64,000 nt of DNA. Source: Chloroflexota bacterium. Its GTDB lineage: Bacteria; Chloroflexota; Dehalococcoidia; UBA2979. Position 1 is the stretch's first letter. Each line of letters begins with the position of its first letter. Position numbers and translations under genes: made by a program. Under the pieces are notes generated by a model. It had not been told where the DNA came from, made no database searches, and was given only the letters and a program-made list of their open reading frames with translations. The stretch spans positions 1 to 64,000 of the forward strand of contig JAPONQ010000026.1 of assembly GCA_026713865.1 (NCBI GenBank), given 5' to 3'. Positions 27,940 to 38,150 of the stretch are shown in pieces.

Positions 27940-28779
27940 GTGGACGTGCTTCCTGCGCCTCTCGGGCCGCTGCTCGCGGAAGCGCGCGGGCGGCGGAGCC
28001 TGCTCGTTCTTGACTACGACGGGACGCTCGCGCCGTTCCGTGCCGAGCGCCTGGAGGCCGCGCCGGACGCGCGGCTGCTCCCGCCGCTCCGCCGGCTTGC
28101 CGGCTCGTCGCGCGTCCGGCTGGTCGTGCTCTCCGGGCGGCCCATCGTCGAGCTCGAGCAGCTGCTCCCGCTCGACCCGCTGCCCGAGCTCTGGGGCGTG
28201 CACGGATGGGAGCACCGGCTCCCCGACGGTCGGCGCGACGATCCGCCGCTTCCGCGCGGCCTTCGGGAGCTGCTCGAGGTGGAGGCGCGCGGCCTGGCCG
28301 ATCTCGCCCCGGAGCGGTTGGAGCGCAAGGCCGCCTCGCTCGCGCTCCACTGGCGAGGGGTTGGCGCCCGCGAGGCGCAGGAGCTCGAGGAGCGCGTCGC
28401 CCCGCGCTGGCGCGCCGTCGCCGTCGCCGAGCCGGCGCTCGACCTGCGTCGATTCGACGGAGGCCTGGAGCTCAGGGCCTCCGGCCGCGACAAGGGGAGC
28501 GCCCTCCGGGAGTTGCTGGCCGCCGAGGGTCCCGCGAGCCCGGCCTGCTATGTGGGCGACGACGAGACCGACGAGGACGCCTTCCGCGTGCTCCGGGCCG
28601 CCTCGGCCCGGGACGCCCGCGCGGTGGGAGTGCTGGTGTCGGAGCATGCCCGCGAGACCGGGGCCGCGTGCCGCCTCACCCCGGGCTCCGTGCGGGTGCT
28701 GCTCGAGCGCTGGGCGGAAGCGGCAGAGGCACCCCCGGCCGGGGGGCCGTCCGCGGCGCCGGCCCCCGGCGCCGCGTGA
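27940..28779 (+). CDS. otsB: trehalose-6-phosphate phosphatase
   Basis: A 279-residue HAD-superfamily phosphatase. Motif I has Asp25 and Asp27 (LDYDGTLAPF); the cap region carries VHGWEHRL; motif IV is GDDETDEDAF. It removes phosphate from trehalose-6-phosphate. The GTG at 27940 is preceded by a purine-rich GAGGGGGAGG. The gene overlaps the synthase gene by GTGA (28776-28779), so phosphatase and synthase are translationally coupled, in the order B then A. The last 20 residues are a Pro/Ala-rich tail. Confidence 0.92.
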   Translation: MDVLPAPLGPLLAEARGRRSLLVLDYDGTLAPFRAERLEAAPDARLLPPLRRLAGSSRVRLVVLSGRPIVELEQLLPLDPLPELWGVHGWEHRLPDGRRDDPPLPRGLRELLEVEARGLADLAPERLERKAASLALHWRGVGAREAQELEERVAPRWRAVAVAEPALDLRRFDGGLELRASGRDKGSALRELLAAEGPASPACYVGDDETDEDAFRVLRAASARDARAVGVLVSEHARETGAACRLTPGSVRVLLERWAEAAEAPPAGGPSAAPAPGAA

Positions 28780-30161
28780 GCGGGGGCCGGCTCGTCGTCG
28801 TCTCCAACCGGCTGCCCGGGGCGGAGCCGGGCCGGCCCCTCCCGGCCGGCGGTCTCGCCTCCGCCCTGAGCCGCGCGCTGGACGAGACCGGGGGCCTCTG
28901 GTTCGGGTGGAGCGGCGAGACGGGAGATCCGGCGGCGGAGCCCGCCGTCACGCGCACCGGAGCGGTCGAGTACGCCGCGGTCGACCTCTCGGAGGAGGAG
29001 ATCCGGGCCCACTACGAGGGGTTCTGCAACGGCGTGCTGTGGCCGCTCTTCCATGGCTTCGACGGGCGCGTTCGCCTCGCCGCCGGCGGGTACGAGAGCT
29101 ACCGGCGCGTGAACGCGCGCTTCGCCGCCCTGCTCTCACCGCTGCTGCGGTCGGGCGATCGGGTCTGGATCCACGACTACCACCTGCTGCCCCTCGGCGA
29201 GGAGTTGCGCAGGCGCGGTTGGCGCGGTCGTACCGGCTTCTTCCTGCACATCCCCGTGCCGGCCGCGTCCGCGTGGGAGCGCCTGCCGGGCGCGGCGGAG
29301 CTCGTCGCGGCGCTCGCGGCCTACGACCTCGTCGGCGTCCAGACGGAGCGGGATGTCGCGGCGACGCGTGCGGTCCTCGCCGCCCACGGCACGGGCGTGG
29401 CGGCCAGGCGCGTCGCGTCGCACCCGATCGGCATCGACCCGGAGCACTGGCGCACCCTCTCCGCCGGCGAGCCGGCGAATCCCCTGGAGCCGGCGGCGGC
29501 CGGCCGGTCCGTGCTGTTCGGCGTCGATCGCCTCGACTACAGCAAGGGGATCCCGCTTCGCCTGCAGGCCTTCGAGCGTCTGCTCGAGCGCGCGCCGCGC
29601 TGGCGCTCGGAGGCGCTCCTGGTGCAGTGGTCGGCGCCCTCGCGCCAGGCGATACCGGAGTATCGGGCGGAGCGCGCGCGGGTGGAGGCGCTGGTCGCGC
29701 GCATCGCGTCGCGCTTCGCGCCCGGCCCGCCCCCCGCCGTCGGCGGGGGGGCCGGACCCGTGTGGCACGAGATGGCGACGCGGGAGGCGTCGAGCATCGC
29801 CGCTGCCTACCGGGAGGCCGCCGTCTCGCTCGTCACCTCGCACGCGGACGGGATGAATCTCGTCGCCAAAGAGTTCGTCGCCGTGCAGCGCCCCGGGGAT
29901 CCCGGCGTGCTCGTCCTCTCGCGCGGCTGCGGGGCCGCCGAGGAGCTCCGGGAGGCGCTGCTCGTCCCCCCGGGCGATGTCGGCGCGCTCGCCGGCGCCA
30001 TGGCCGAAGCGCTGGAGATGCCCCTCAGCGAGCGGCGCGATCGCTGGCACGCGCTCTCGGCGCGCGTCGGTGGCTCGACGGTTCACGACTGGAGCCGCCG
30101 CTTCCTGGAGGCGCTCGATGCGGCGCCGTCCGCGGGCGATTCGCCGGGGGCCGGCGCCTAG
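28776..30161 (+). CDS. otsA: trehalose-6-phosphate synthase
   Basis: A 461-residue GT20 glycosyltransferase. The N-terminal landmark is VVVSNRLPG, followed by GGLASAL, the acceptor-site HDYHLLP, GVDRLDYSKGIP for sugar-nucleotide phosphates, and SHADGMNLVAKEFVA near the C-terminus. It joins UDP- or ADP-glucose to glucose-6-phosphate. GTG 28776 is the only start just before the SNRLP strand and overlaps the otsB stop. Trehalose is a common osmoprotectant; with glgC adjacent, ADP-glucose could serve as donor, but that is inference. Confidence 0.93.
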   Translation: MSGGRLVVVSNRLPGAEPGRPLPAGGLASALSRALDETGGLWFGWSGETGDPAAEPAVTRTGAVEYAAVDLSEEEIRAHYEGFCNGVLWPLFHGFDGRVRLAAGGYESYRRVNARFAALLSPLLRSGDRVWIHDYHLLPLGEELRRRGWRGRTGFFLHIPVPAASAWERLPGAAELVAALAAYDLVGVQTERDVAATRAVLAAHGTGVAARRVASHPIGIDPEHWRTLSAGEPANPLEPAAAGRSVLFGVDRLDYSKGIPLRLQAFERLLERAPRWRSEALLVQWSAPSRQAIPEYRAERARVEALVARIASRFAPGPPPAVGGGAGPVWHEMATREASSIAAAYREAAVSLVTSHADGMNLVAKEFVAVQRPGDPGVLVLSRGCGAAEELREALLVPPGDVGALAGAMAEALEMPLSERRDRWHALSARVGGSTVHDWSRRFLEALDAAPSAGDSPGAGA

Positions 30162-30189
30162 GTGTTGCGGGCGGCCGGCACGATCCCCG

Positions 30190-30843
30190 TCAGGCGTCGA
30201 TCCCGCGGGCGGCCTCGGCGTCGGCTATGACCTCGACCCGGGCGGCGCGGATGAGCGCGGCGGGGAGGTCCTCGCCGGCGAGCCAGCGCCGGAGCGGCTC
30301 GCGCTTGCGCACGCCGGCGACGAGGAAGAGCGCCACCCGCGCCGCCTGCAGGGCGGGCGGGGTCAACGTCAGGCGCGCGTGATCGGGCCTCTCCACGCGC
30401 GCGACGAGCCGGCGGCGCTCGAGGAGCGCGGGATCGCCGGGGAAGAGCGAGGCGGTGTGGCCGTCCTCGCCGAGGCCGAGGAGGGCGACATCGAACTCGG
30501 TCGGGCGGCCGTCACCGAAGACGGCGGCGAGGTCGGCCTCGTAGCCGGTCTCGTCGCAGCGCGTCCCGTCCATCGCGTGCACGCGCGCCGGCACGCGGTC
30601 GAGCAGCGCGCGGCGCGCCATTCCCACATTGGAGTCCGGGTGGTCGGGCGGGACGCAGCGCTCGTCCGAGAAGAAGACGTCGATGGTGGTCCAGGCGAGA
30701 TCCTCCACCGTCAGCGCCTCGTAGAGGGCGCGCGGCGTCGAGCCGCCGGCGAGCACGAGCCGGCGGGGACTGAGCGCCCGCAGCCGCGCGCGCGCCGCGT
30801 CGGCGAGCGCGGACGGGGGAACGACGCTGAGCTCGGCGCGCAT
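30190..30843 (-). CDS. pgl: 6-phosphogluconolactonase
   Basis: A 217-residue DevB/SOL-type lactonase: VLAGGSTPRALYEAL, VFFSDERCVPPDHPDSN, LLGLGEDGHTASLFPG. It hydrolyses 6-phosphogluconolactone to 6-phosphogluconate, the step after Zwf. The ATG at 30843 is 13 bp after the zwf stop. It is the last gene of the minus-strand pentose-phosphate operon and converges on otsA with a 28-bp gap. Confidence 0.92.
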   Translation of the reverse strand: MRAELSVVPPSALADAARARLRALSPRRLVLAGGSTPRALYEALTVEDLAWTTIDVFFSDERCVPPDHPDSNVGMARRALLDRVPARVHAMDGTRCDETGYEADLAAVFGDGRPTEFDVALLGLGEDGHTASLFPGDPALLERRRLVARVERPDHARLTLTPPALQAARVALFLVAGVRKREPLRRWLAGEDLPAALIRAARVEVIADAEAARGIDA

Positions 30844-30856
30844 CGGTGGTGCCCGG

Positions 30857-32278
30857 CTAGTCGTCGAGGTGCCAAGCGCGAGGGCTTATGAGTCCCTCTG
30901 CCGCCGGCGGGCCCCAGCTTCCCGCGGGGTAGTAGGAGACGGGCGGCGGGCTCGCGAGCACGGGCTCGACGATCTCCCACGCGCGCTGCACGCCGTCGGA
31001 GCGGAGGAAGAGCGTGCGGTCGCCGTCCATCGCGTCGTGGAGCAGGCGCTCATACGCCTCCTGCGGCTCGGTCATGAACGAATCTCCGTAGGAGAAGGTC
31101 ATCTGGACCGGTCTCGCATCCACCTCGGGCCCGGGCGGCTTCGCCATGAAGGAGAGCCCGATCCCCTCCTCCGGCTGCAGCCGCAGCGTGAGGCGGTTGG
31201 GGCGGAGCGCGGAGACCTGGGTCGGCTGGAAGAACGTGATCGGTGCGTCGCGGAACTGGATCGTCACCTCCGAGACGCGCCGGGGCATCCGCTTGCCGGT
31301 GCGGACGAAGAACGGCACGCCGGCCCAGCGCCAGCTGTCGATCCGCAGGCGGGCCGCCGCGAAGGACTCGGTCTGCGAGTCGGGGGCGATCCCCTCCTCC
31401 TCCCGGTAGCCGGGAATGGGCTCGCCGCCGATTACGCCGCGGGTGTACTGGCCGAGCACGACCTCGGCCGGATCGATGGGGACGATGGTCTGGAGCGCCT
31501 TCACCTTCTCGTCGCGGATCGCCTCCGCCTCGAACGAGGTCGGGGGCTCCATCGTCAGCAGCGAGACGACCTGCAGCACGTGGTTCTGGAGGATGTCGCG
31601 GAAGGCGCCGACCTGCTCGTACGTGGCGCCGCGACCCTCGAGGCCGATCGACTCTCCGACGGTGATCTGCACGTGGTCGATCGCATCGCGATTCCAGAGC
31701 CGCTCGAAGATGGAGTTTGCGAAGCGGACGACCAGGATGTTCTGGACCGTCTCCTTACCGAGGTAGTGGTCGATGCGGTAGATCTGCCGCTCGTCGAGGT
31801 GCTGCTTGAGCCCGTCGTCGAGCGCCGCCGCCGAGCGCAGGTCGTAGCCGAACGGCTTCTCGATGACGACCCGGACGCCGCGCGTGAGACCGTGCTCGGC
31901 GAGCTCCCGGGTGATCTCGGCGAAGAGGGAGGGCGGCGTGGCGAGGTAGACGAGGCGCCGCTCCTGCGTGCTGCGTTCGGCGACGCCGGCGAGGCCGTGC
32001 TCGCGAGCGCAGACGAAGCGCAGCCGCCGCGCAAGCGGCTCCCACACAGAGTCGTCGAAGTGGCGGCGCGAGTGCTCGCGCACCGCCGCACGGGCGTGAC
32101 GGCGGAACTCGTCGTCGGTGAGCTGTCCGCGGGCGTAGCCGATCACCTCCCCCTCGGCGGGGAGCAGTCCGTCGAGCGCCAGGTTGTAGAGCGCCGGCAG
32201 CAACTTGCGCCGCGCCAGGTCACCGGTGGCTCCCACGAGCACGATGTCCTGCGCCTGGGCCGCCTCCATGCTCCGCAT
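30857..32278 (-). CDS. zwf: glucose-6-phosphate 1-dehydrogenase
   Basis: A 473-residue enzyme. The coenzyme fold is VLVGATGDLARRKLLPAL near residue 12; the catalytic block is RIDHYLGKETVQNI; the structural EKPFG comes before it; and the substrate region has VPFFVRTGKRMP. It oxidises glucose-6-phosphate and supplies NADPH. ATG 32278 is chosen because GGAAGGAC lies about eight bases upstream; ATG 32269 is an in-frame alternative. It sits between gnd (35 bp upstream) and pgl. No OpcA-like gene, the usual partner in many Actinobacteria, is found between zwf and pgl. Confidence 0.95.
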   Translation of the reverse strand: MRSMEAAQAQDIVLVGATGDLARRKLLPALYNLALDGLLPAEGEVIGYARGQLTDDEFRRHARAAVREHSRRHFDDSVWEPLARRLRFVCAREHGLAGVAERSTQERRLVYLATPPSLFAEITRELAEHGLTRGVRVVIEKPFGYDLRSAAALDDGLKQHLDERQIYRIDHYLGKETVQNILVVRFANSIFERLWNRDAIDHVQITVGESIGLEGRGATYEQVGAFRDILQNHVLQVVSLLTMEPPTSFEAEAIRDEKVKALQTIVPIDPAEVVLGQYTRGVIGGEPIPGYREEEGIAPDSQTESFAAARLRIDSWRWAGVPFFVRTGKRMPRRVSEVTIQFRDAPITFFQPTQVSALRPNRLTLRLQPEEGIGLSFMAKPPGPEVDARPVQMTFSYGDSFMTEPQEAYERLLHDAMDGDRTLFLRSDGVQRAWEIVEPVLASPPPVSYYPAGSWGPPAAEGLISPRAWHLDD

Positions 32279-32313
32279 CGAGCCGTCCTTCCCGGCCGGG
32301 GCCCCCGGGCTCC

Positions 32314-33219
32314 TCACTCGCCCGCGGTCCGTCCTCCGGAGTCGTCGCCTGCGGCGGGCTGCGTGGCGTGTCCGCCGAACTCCCGGCGCAGTGCCGCGAT
32401 CAGCCGGAGGCCGAATCCGTTCTCGCGGCGGGAGTCGAACCGGGCGAAGAGGGAGTGCGCGATGGCCGCCGCCGGCACCTCCCGCTCCACGGCCTCGAGC
32501 ACCGTCCAGCGACCCTCTCCGGAATCGTCGACGTGCGCGCGAATCCCCGTGAGACCGGGGTCGCGCTCGAGCGCCCGCTCGGCGAGCTCGAGCAGCCACG
32601 ACCGCACGACGCTGCCGTGGTTCCAGAGTGAGGCGATCGCCCCGAGGTCGAGCTCCTCGTCGTAGGCGTCGAGGAGATCGAAGCCCTCGGCGTAGGCCTG
32701 GAGCATCGCGTACTCGATTCCATTGTGGATCATCTTCACGTAATGCCCGGAGCCGACCGGGCCGACGTGGAGATAGCCGCCGGGGGGTGCGAGCGCGGAG
32801 AAGAGCGGCCCGACGCGGGAGACGGCCTCGGCGGACCCGCCCACCATCAGGCAGAAGCCCTCGGAGAGTCCCCAGATGCCGCCCGAGGTGCCGCAGTCGA
32901 CGAGGTGTATCCCGCGCGCGGCGAGCTCGTCCGCGCGGCGTCTCGAGTCCCGGTAGTGGCTGTTGCCGCCCTCCACCACGATGTCGTCCGGGGCGAGCAG
33001 GGACGACAGCGCGCCGATGCTCTGCTCGGTGGGCCCGCCGGAGGGCACCATCACCCAGACGATGCGCGGCGCGGGGAGCTCCGCCACCATCTCCCCGAGG
33101 GATCCGGCGTCGGACACCTCGGGGTCGGTGTCGTAGCCGACGACCTCGTGCCCGGCGCGCCGCAGGCGCTCCCGGATGCCTGCGCCCATCCGACCCAGAC
33201 CGACGAGCCCGATCTTCAT
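32314..33219 (-). CDS. gnd: 6-phosphogluconate dehydrogenase, short (decarboxylating) type
   Basis: A 301-residue short-form enzyme: KIGLVGLGRMGAGI with the nucleotide-binding glycines, VEGGNSHYRDS, CGTSGGIWGL, and the catalytic lysine/asparagine in HYVKMIHNGIEYAMLQ. It turns 6-phosphogluconate into ribulose-5-phosphate and CO2. The short form usually prefers NAD and occurs in several bacterial phyla. The ATG at 33219 follows 35 bp after tal-pgi. The last about 20 residues are a hydrophilic tail with no family match. Confidence 0.93.
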   Translation of the reverse strand: MKIGLVGLGRMGAGIRERLRRAGHEVVGYDTDPEVSDAGSLGEMVAELPAPRIVWVMVPSGGPTEQSIGALSSLLAPDDIVVEGGNSHYRDSRRRADELAARGIHLVDCGTSGGIWGLSEGFCLMVGGSAEAVSRVGPLFSALAPPGGYLHVGPVGSGHYVKMIHNGIEYAMLQAYAEGFDLLDAYDEELDLGAIASLWNHGSVVRSWLLELAERALERDPGLTGIRAHVDDSGEGRWTVLEAVEREVPAAAIAHSLFARFDSRRENGFGLRLIAALRREFGGHATQPAAGDDSGGRTAGE

Positions 33220-33254
33220 CGTGTGCCCCTCCCGTCGCCGGAGCCCGCGCCGCC

Positions 33255-35924
33255 TCAGGTTGCGAGGGCGTCCAGCTCCTCCCAGAGGACGCGGGCGACC
33301 GGCCGGCCGTGCGCCCGCAGCGCCGCGAGGTCGCCCGCCGCCTGCGCTCGCTTCAGCGCCCCGAAGTCGTACCCGGATCCGGGGATCGGAAGCGTCAGGG
33401 AGTCCTCGCCGACGAGCTGCAGGACGATGCCGCCCGCGGGACCTCCCTTGTGCAGCTGCCCCGTCGAGTGCAGGAAGCGCGGGCCGTAGCCGACGGTTGT
33501 GGCGACCCGGAGGCGATCGCGGAGCGCGATGCGGGCCGCCTGGAGCCGGCGGTCGTTCTCCTCCGTGCGCGGCACGTAGGCACAGATCGCGACGTAGCCG
33601 CCGGGCTCGAGGCGCGCGAGCAGCTCCTGGGCGCGCGGCGTGGCGAGGTCGACGGCCTCGCCGGCAAGGACGGCGTCCGTGCGGTCCTTCGCCTCCTGCA
33701 CGTTTGGCTGATCGAAGGGGTGGACGCGGAGCACGTGCGCGGCGACGGCGGTGGCGAACTCCCAGCGGTAGAACTCGCCGCCGAGCTGCTCGGGGCCCGC
33801 GTGGGGGAGCCGGATGACGGGGTGGCCCGCAGCCTGCAGCGCGTCGAGTGCCGGGCCGGCGCCGTCGGGCTCGCCGATTGCCACGAAGATCCGGTCGTCG
33901 CCGTAGTGCCGGGGCGGGCCCAGCGGCTCGCCCTCGACGGGGAGGATGCCCGCCCCCCCCTTGCCGGTCGACTCGGCGAGGAGCTGCTCGATCCAGCTCC
34001 CGAGGCTCGCGATCGGCTCGGGCAGGACGAGGGTGAGCTTGTCGCGCCCCGCCGCCGCCGCCTCCCCGAGCGCGGCGCCGAGCCAGGCGCCGGGGTTGTT
34101 CGGGGCCGGGACGCAGGTGTGGCAGGCGCGGCGCATGGAGGCGGCCCCCTCGAGCACGGTGCCGACGGGCACCCCTGCCAGCGCCGCCGGGAGCAGTCCG
34201 AAGTAGGAGAGCGCCGAGTAGCGTCCACCGATGTCAGGCGGATTCTCGAAGACCCGGCGGAAGCCTCGCTCGCGGGCGAGCACCGCGAGCGGGCTCCCCG
34301 CATCGGTGATCGCGATCACGTGCCGGCCTGCCTGGCCCCGGGCCTCGCGCTCCAGACGCTCCCAGAAGAACTCCAGCTGCGAGCGGGTCTCGACGGTGGT
34401 GCCGGACTTGCTCGCGGCGATGAAGAGTGTGCGCCCTGCGGGAAGGTCGTCCGCCGCCGCCGCGATCGCCTGCGGATCGGTCGTGTCGAGGACGATGAGG
34501 TCGAGGCCGTCCGGGGCACCCCGGAACGACGTCGCCATCACCTCCGGCGCGAGGCTCGATCCCCCCATGCCCATCAGCACGGCGGTGCGGTAGCCGGCGT
34601 CGGCGACCTGCCGTGCAAAGCTCTCGATCTCGGCGGCGCGCCCGCGCATCGCCTCGTCCACGGAGAGCCACCCCAGGCGGTCCGAGATCTCGCGGGGGCT
34701 CTCGGCCCACAGCGTGTGGTCGCCGGCCCACAGCCGCCTGACCACTTCCTCCTCCGAGAGCGTTCCCAGTCTCCGAGAGACCCGGGTCGCGAGCGCACCG
34801 AGGCCGCTCCCGTCGCTGCGGCTGCGGGCGTCGTTCAAGGTCGAGATCGAGGCGTCGATGCAGTCGAGCAGGGAGCGGAAGTCGGCGGCGAAGGAGTCGA
34901 GACCCTCCGCGAGCAGCTCATCGGTGGCGCGCGTGACGTCGATGCCCGCCGCCCCGAGCCGCTCCATTACGTCGCGGGCCTCCTCCATCGCGCGCTCGTC
35001 GATCCCGCCCTCCGCGCTCCCGTGGTCGGCGAGGGCCAGGAGCGTGGGCTCCGGGACGGTGTTGACGGTGTCGGCGGCGACGAGCTCGTCGACGTAGAGC
35101 ACGTCTGAGTAGGCGGGGTTCTTCGTGCTCGTCGACGCCCAGAGCGGACGCTGCACGCGCGCGCCCGCGGCGGCGAGCCGCTCCCAGCGCGGCCCGCTGA
35201 AGTGATCCAGGAAGCGCCGGTAGGCGAGGCGGGCGTTGGCGACCGCGGCGCGCCCCAGGAGCTCGGATCCACCCGGGAGCCAGCCGTCGACCTTGCTGTC
35301 GACGCGTGAGACGAAGAAGGAGGCGACCGATGCGACGTCGCCGAGCGGCAGTCCCTGCTCGAGGCGGCGCTCGAGGCCCTCGATGTAGGCCGTGGCGACG
35401 CGCTCGTAGACGCCGACGCCGAAGAGCAGCGTCACGTTGACGCTCGCGCCGTGAGCGGTGAGCTCGCGCAGCGCGTCGACCCCCGCGGTGGTTCCGGGCA
35501 CCTTGATCATCACGTTGGGGCGACCGACGGCCTCGCGCAGCCGGTGCGCCTCGCGCACGGTCGCCTCGGCGTCGTGCTCGATGCCGGGCGGCGCCTCGAA
35601 GGAGACGTAGCCGTCGGCGCCGCCGGTCTGCTCGTAGACGCCCCGGAAGAGATCGGCGGCGCGCCTGAGGTCGTCGCTGGCGATGCGCACGAAGGCCTCG
35701 TAGGCGTTCTGCGCACCCTCCTCGGCGGCCTCGCGCAGCGCGTCGTCGTAGCGGGCCGAGCCCGAGATCGCGCGGTTGAAGATCGTCGGGTTGGAGGTGA
35801 GACCGGTGATCCAGCCCTCGCGCACGTAACGCTCGAGTTGGCCCGAATCGAGCATCCCGCGGTGGATGAAGTCGAGCCAGATGCTCTGTCCGCGCTCCCT
35901 CAGTCTCTCGATCGTCTCCGGCAT
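33255..35924 (-). CDS. tal-pgi: bifunctional transaldolase / glucose-6-phosphate isomerase
   Basis: An 889-residue fusion. The first about 360 residues are transaldolase type 2: SIWLDFIHRGML, GLTSNPTIF, NVMIKVPGTTAG (Schiff-base lysine) and ASTSTKNPAYSD. Residues about 400-889 are a phosphoglucose isomerase: LMGMGGSSLAPEV, ASKSGTTVET, and HSTGQLHKGGP near the end. It links the non-oxidative pentose-phosphate pathway to glycolysis. Such fusions are known in several phyla. The ATG is at 35924, and the gene lies 39 bp after tkt in the same operon. Confidence 0.94.
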   Translation of the reverse strand: MPETIERLRERGQSIWLDFIHRGMLDSGQLERYVREGWITGLTSNPTIFNRAISGSARYDDALREAAEEGAQNAYEAFVRIASDDLRRAADLFRGVYEQTGGADGYVSFEAPPGIEHDAEATVREAHRLREAVGRPNVMIKVPGTTAGVDALRELTAHGASVNVTLLFGVGVYERVATAYIEGLERRLEQGLPLGDVASVASFFVSRVDSKVDGWLPGGSELLGRAAVANARLAYRRFLDHFSGPRWERLAAAGARVQRPLWASTSTKNPAYSDVLYVDELVAADTVNTVPEPTLLALADHGSAEGGIDERAMEEARDVMERLGAAGIDVTRATDELLAEGLDSFAADFRSLLDCIDASISTLNDARSRSDGSGLGALATRVSRRLGTLSEEEVVRRLWAGDHTLWAESPREISDRLGWLSVDEAMRGRAAEIESFARQVADAGYRTAVLMGMGGSSLAPEVMATSFRGAPDGLDLIVLDTTDPQAIAAAADDLPAGRTLFIAASKSGTTVETRSQLEFFWERLEREARGQAGRHVIAITDAGSPLAVLARERGFRRVFENPPDIGGRYSALSYFGLLPAALAGVPVGTVLEGAASMRRACHTCVPAPNNPGAWLGAALGEAAAAGRDKLTLVLPEPIASLGSWIEQLLAESTGKGGAGILPVEGEPLGPPRHYGDDRIFVAIGEPDGAGPALDALQAAGHPVIRLPHAGPEQLGGEFYRWEFATAVAAHVLRVHPFDQPNVQEAKDRTDAVLAGEAVDLATPRAQELLARLEPGGYVAICAYVPRTEENDRRLQAARIALRDRLRVATTVGYGPRFLHSTGQLHKGGPAGGIVLQLVGEDSLTLPIPGSGYDFGALKRAQAAGDLAALRAHGRPVARVLWEELDALAT

Positions 35925-35963
35925 GGCGCCCCCCGGTCGCCTCCGGCGCCCCGCGTTCCGAAT

Positions 35964-37982
35964 CTACCCTGTGGTCCGGTTGTCCCGCTCGATGAGCCGC
36001 GCGGCGCGGTGCGCCACCTCCTCCGCCGTGAAGCCGAACCGCTCGAAGAGCACGGGCCCCGGCGCCGAGGCGCCGAAACGGTCGAGGCCCATCACCTCGC
36101 CGCGGTCGCCGACGTAGCGGTGCCACCCCATCGTCGCGGCGGCCTCGATGGAGAGGCGTGCGCCGACGGCTGGGGGGATGACCTGCTCCCGGTAGCCGGC
36201 GGGCTGCTCGTCGAAGACCTCCCAGCTCGGCATGCTGACGACGCGGGCTCCGATCCCCCGCGCCGCGAGCAGGTCGCGCGCCGCGCACGCCAGCGAGACC
36301 TCCGAACCCGTGGCGATCAGCAGCACCTCGGGCGGCCGATCCCCCGGGGCGTCGGCGAGCACGTAGCCGCCGCGCGCCGCCCCGGCGCGCACGTGCTCCT
36401 GCGGCCCGAGCACGGGCAGGGCCTGCCGCGAGAGCGCGAGCGCCGCCGGCTCGCGGCGCGCGATGGCGAGCCGCCAGCAGGCCGCCGTCTCGTTCGCGTC
36501 GGCCGGGCGGTAGACGGTGAGCCCGGGCATCGCGCGCAGAGAGGCGAGCTGCTCGATGGGCTGGTGGGTGGGGCCGTCCTCACCGAGTCCGATGGAGTCG
36601 TGCGTGAAGATGAAGGCGGCGTGCACGCGCTGCAGCGCCGCCAGCCGCAGCGCGGGGCGCATGTAGTCGGAGAAGATGAGGAAGGTCCCCGCGTACGGCA
36701 GCACGCCGCCGTGGAGCGCCATCCCGTTCACGACGTTGCCCATCGCGTGCTCGCGCACCCCGAAGCGCAGGTTGCGTCCGCCCGGCAGCTCGGCGCCCTG
36801 ATCGTCGTAGCCCTCGAGGTAGGTGTTGTTCGAGGGGGCGAGGTCGGCGGAGCCGCCGACGAGGGTCGGAAGCAGCCCCGCCATCGCGTTGAGTACGCGC
36901 CCCGAGGCGGCGCGCGTCGCGAGCGAGCCTCCCGGCTCGAAGGAGGGGATCGCCTCTGCCCACCCCCCGGGCAGCGTCCCGGCGAGGGATGCCCGCAGTT
37001 CCGCCGCGAGTTCAGGGTGCTGGCTCTGGTACTCCTCGAACAGCGCCCGCCACTCCGCCTCCTGCTTGCGGCCGCGGTCGCGCGCGCCCATCTCGGCGCG
37101 CACCGCCTCCGGCACGTGGAAGGCGGGCTCTTCCGGCCATCCGAGGGCGCGCTTGGAAAGACGCACCTCCTCGACGCCGAGCGGCGCGCCGTGCGCGCTC
37201 GCGGTGCCGGCCTTGTTCGGGCTGCCGTGGGCGATCGTCGTGCTGACGACGATGAGCGAGGGACGGTCCTCCTCGTCGCGCGCGCGCGCCAGGGCCTCGG
37301 CGATCGCCTCCAGGTCGGTGCCGTCCGGCACCTCCTCGACATCCCAGCCGTAGGCGCGGAAGCGCGCGGCGACGTCCTCGCGGAAGGCGAGGTCGGTGTC
37401 GCCCTCGATCGAGATCCCGTTGTCGTCGTAGAGGTAGATGAGGCGTCCCAGGCCGAGCGTGCCCGCGAGAGAGGCGGCCTCGGAGGCGACGCCCTCCATC
37501 AGATCGCCGTCGGAGACGATCCCGTAGACACGGTGGTCGACCACCGGGAAGCCCGGGCGGTTGTAGCGCGCCGCCAGGAAGCGCTCGGCGATCGCCATCC
37601 CCACTCCCATCGCGAAGCCGGCCCCCAGCGGTCCGGTGGTGAGCTCCACCCCCGGTGTGTCGTGGCGCTCGGGGTGGCCCGGCGTGCGACTCTCCCACTG
37701 CCGGAAGCGCTCGATCTCCGTCAGCGGGAGGTCGTAGCCGGTGAGGTGCAGCAGCGCGTACAGGAGCATCGATGCGTGGCCGGCGGAGAGCACGAAGCGG
37801 TCGCGGTCGGGCCACTCGGGGTTCCCGGGGTTGTGGCGGAAGAAGCGCGTCCAGAGGGCGTGCGCCATCGGCGCTGCGCCCATCGGAGCTCCCGGGTGGC
37901 CGGAGTTCGCCTGCTGTACGGCGTCCATCGCGAGCGCCCGGATGGTGTTGACGCCGAGCTCGTCCACGCTCCGGCTCGCCAT
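35964..37982 (-). CDS. tkt: transketolase
   Basis: A 672-residue thiamine-diphosphate enzyme: [19 protein letters not shown] near the start, [14 protein letters not shown], the ThDP motif [18 protein letters not shown], and in the middle domain [20 protein letters not shown]. It transfers two-carbon units between sugar phosphates. ATG 37982 is the only start just before the conserved N-terminus. It is the first gene of the tkt, tal-pgi, gnd, zwf, pgl operon. The gene is divergent from the M16 peptidase gene by 168 bp. Confidence 0.95.
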   Translation of the reverse strand: MASRSVDELGVNTIRALAMDAVQQANSGHPGAPMGAAPMAHALWTRFFRHNPGNPEWPDRDRFVLSAGHASMLLYALLHLTGYDLPLTEIERFRQWESRTPGHPERHDTPGVELTTGPLGAGFAMGVGMAIAERFLAARYNRPGFPVVDHRVYGIVSDGDLMEGVASEAASLAGTLGLGRLIYLYDDNGISIEGDTDLAFREDVAARFRAYGWDVEEVPDGTDLEAIAEALARARDEEDRPSLIVVSTTIAHGSPNKAGTASAHGAPLGVEEVRLSKRALGWPEEPAFHVPEAVRAEMGARDRGRKQEAEWRALFEEYQSQHPELAAELRASLAGTLPGGWAEAIPSFEPGGSLATRAASGRVLNAMAGLLPTLVGGSADLAPSNNTYLEGYDDQGAELPGGRNLRFGVREHAMGNVVNGMALHGGVLPYAGTFLIFSDYMRPALRLAALQRVHAAFIFTHDSIGLGEDGPTHQPIEQLASLRAMPGLTVYRPADANETAACWRLAIARREPAALALSRQALPVLGPQEHVRAGAARGGYVLADAPGDRPPEVLLIATGSEVSLACAARDLLAARGIGARVVSMPSWEVFDEQPAGYREQVIPPAVGARLSIEAAATMGWHRYVGDRGEVMGLDRFGASAPGPVLFERFGFTAEEVAHRAARLIERDNRTTG

Positions 37983-38098
37983 ACGCGGGTCCCCTCTCGC
38001 CGCCGCCGCTACATTCTGCGCCAGCGGGCGTTCACAGCGCGAGCAGGGGCAGCCGGGTCGCCGGCCGCCGGCGGGGAGCGCCCGCGCGGCCGCGCGCG

Positions 38099-38104
38099 TA
38101 CGCT
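38099..38104 (+). promoter_or_regulatory. candidate -10 box (TACGCT)
   Basis: A TANNNT hexamer 46 bp before the M16 peptidase GTG, in the divergent 168-bp gap to tkt. No convincing -35. Confidence 0.25.
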
Positions 38105-38150
38105 GGCCGCGCGGGTGCGCGTTCCGCCTGCGTCGACGAGGGGGGAAGCC

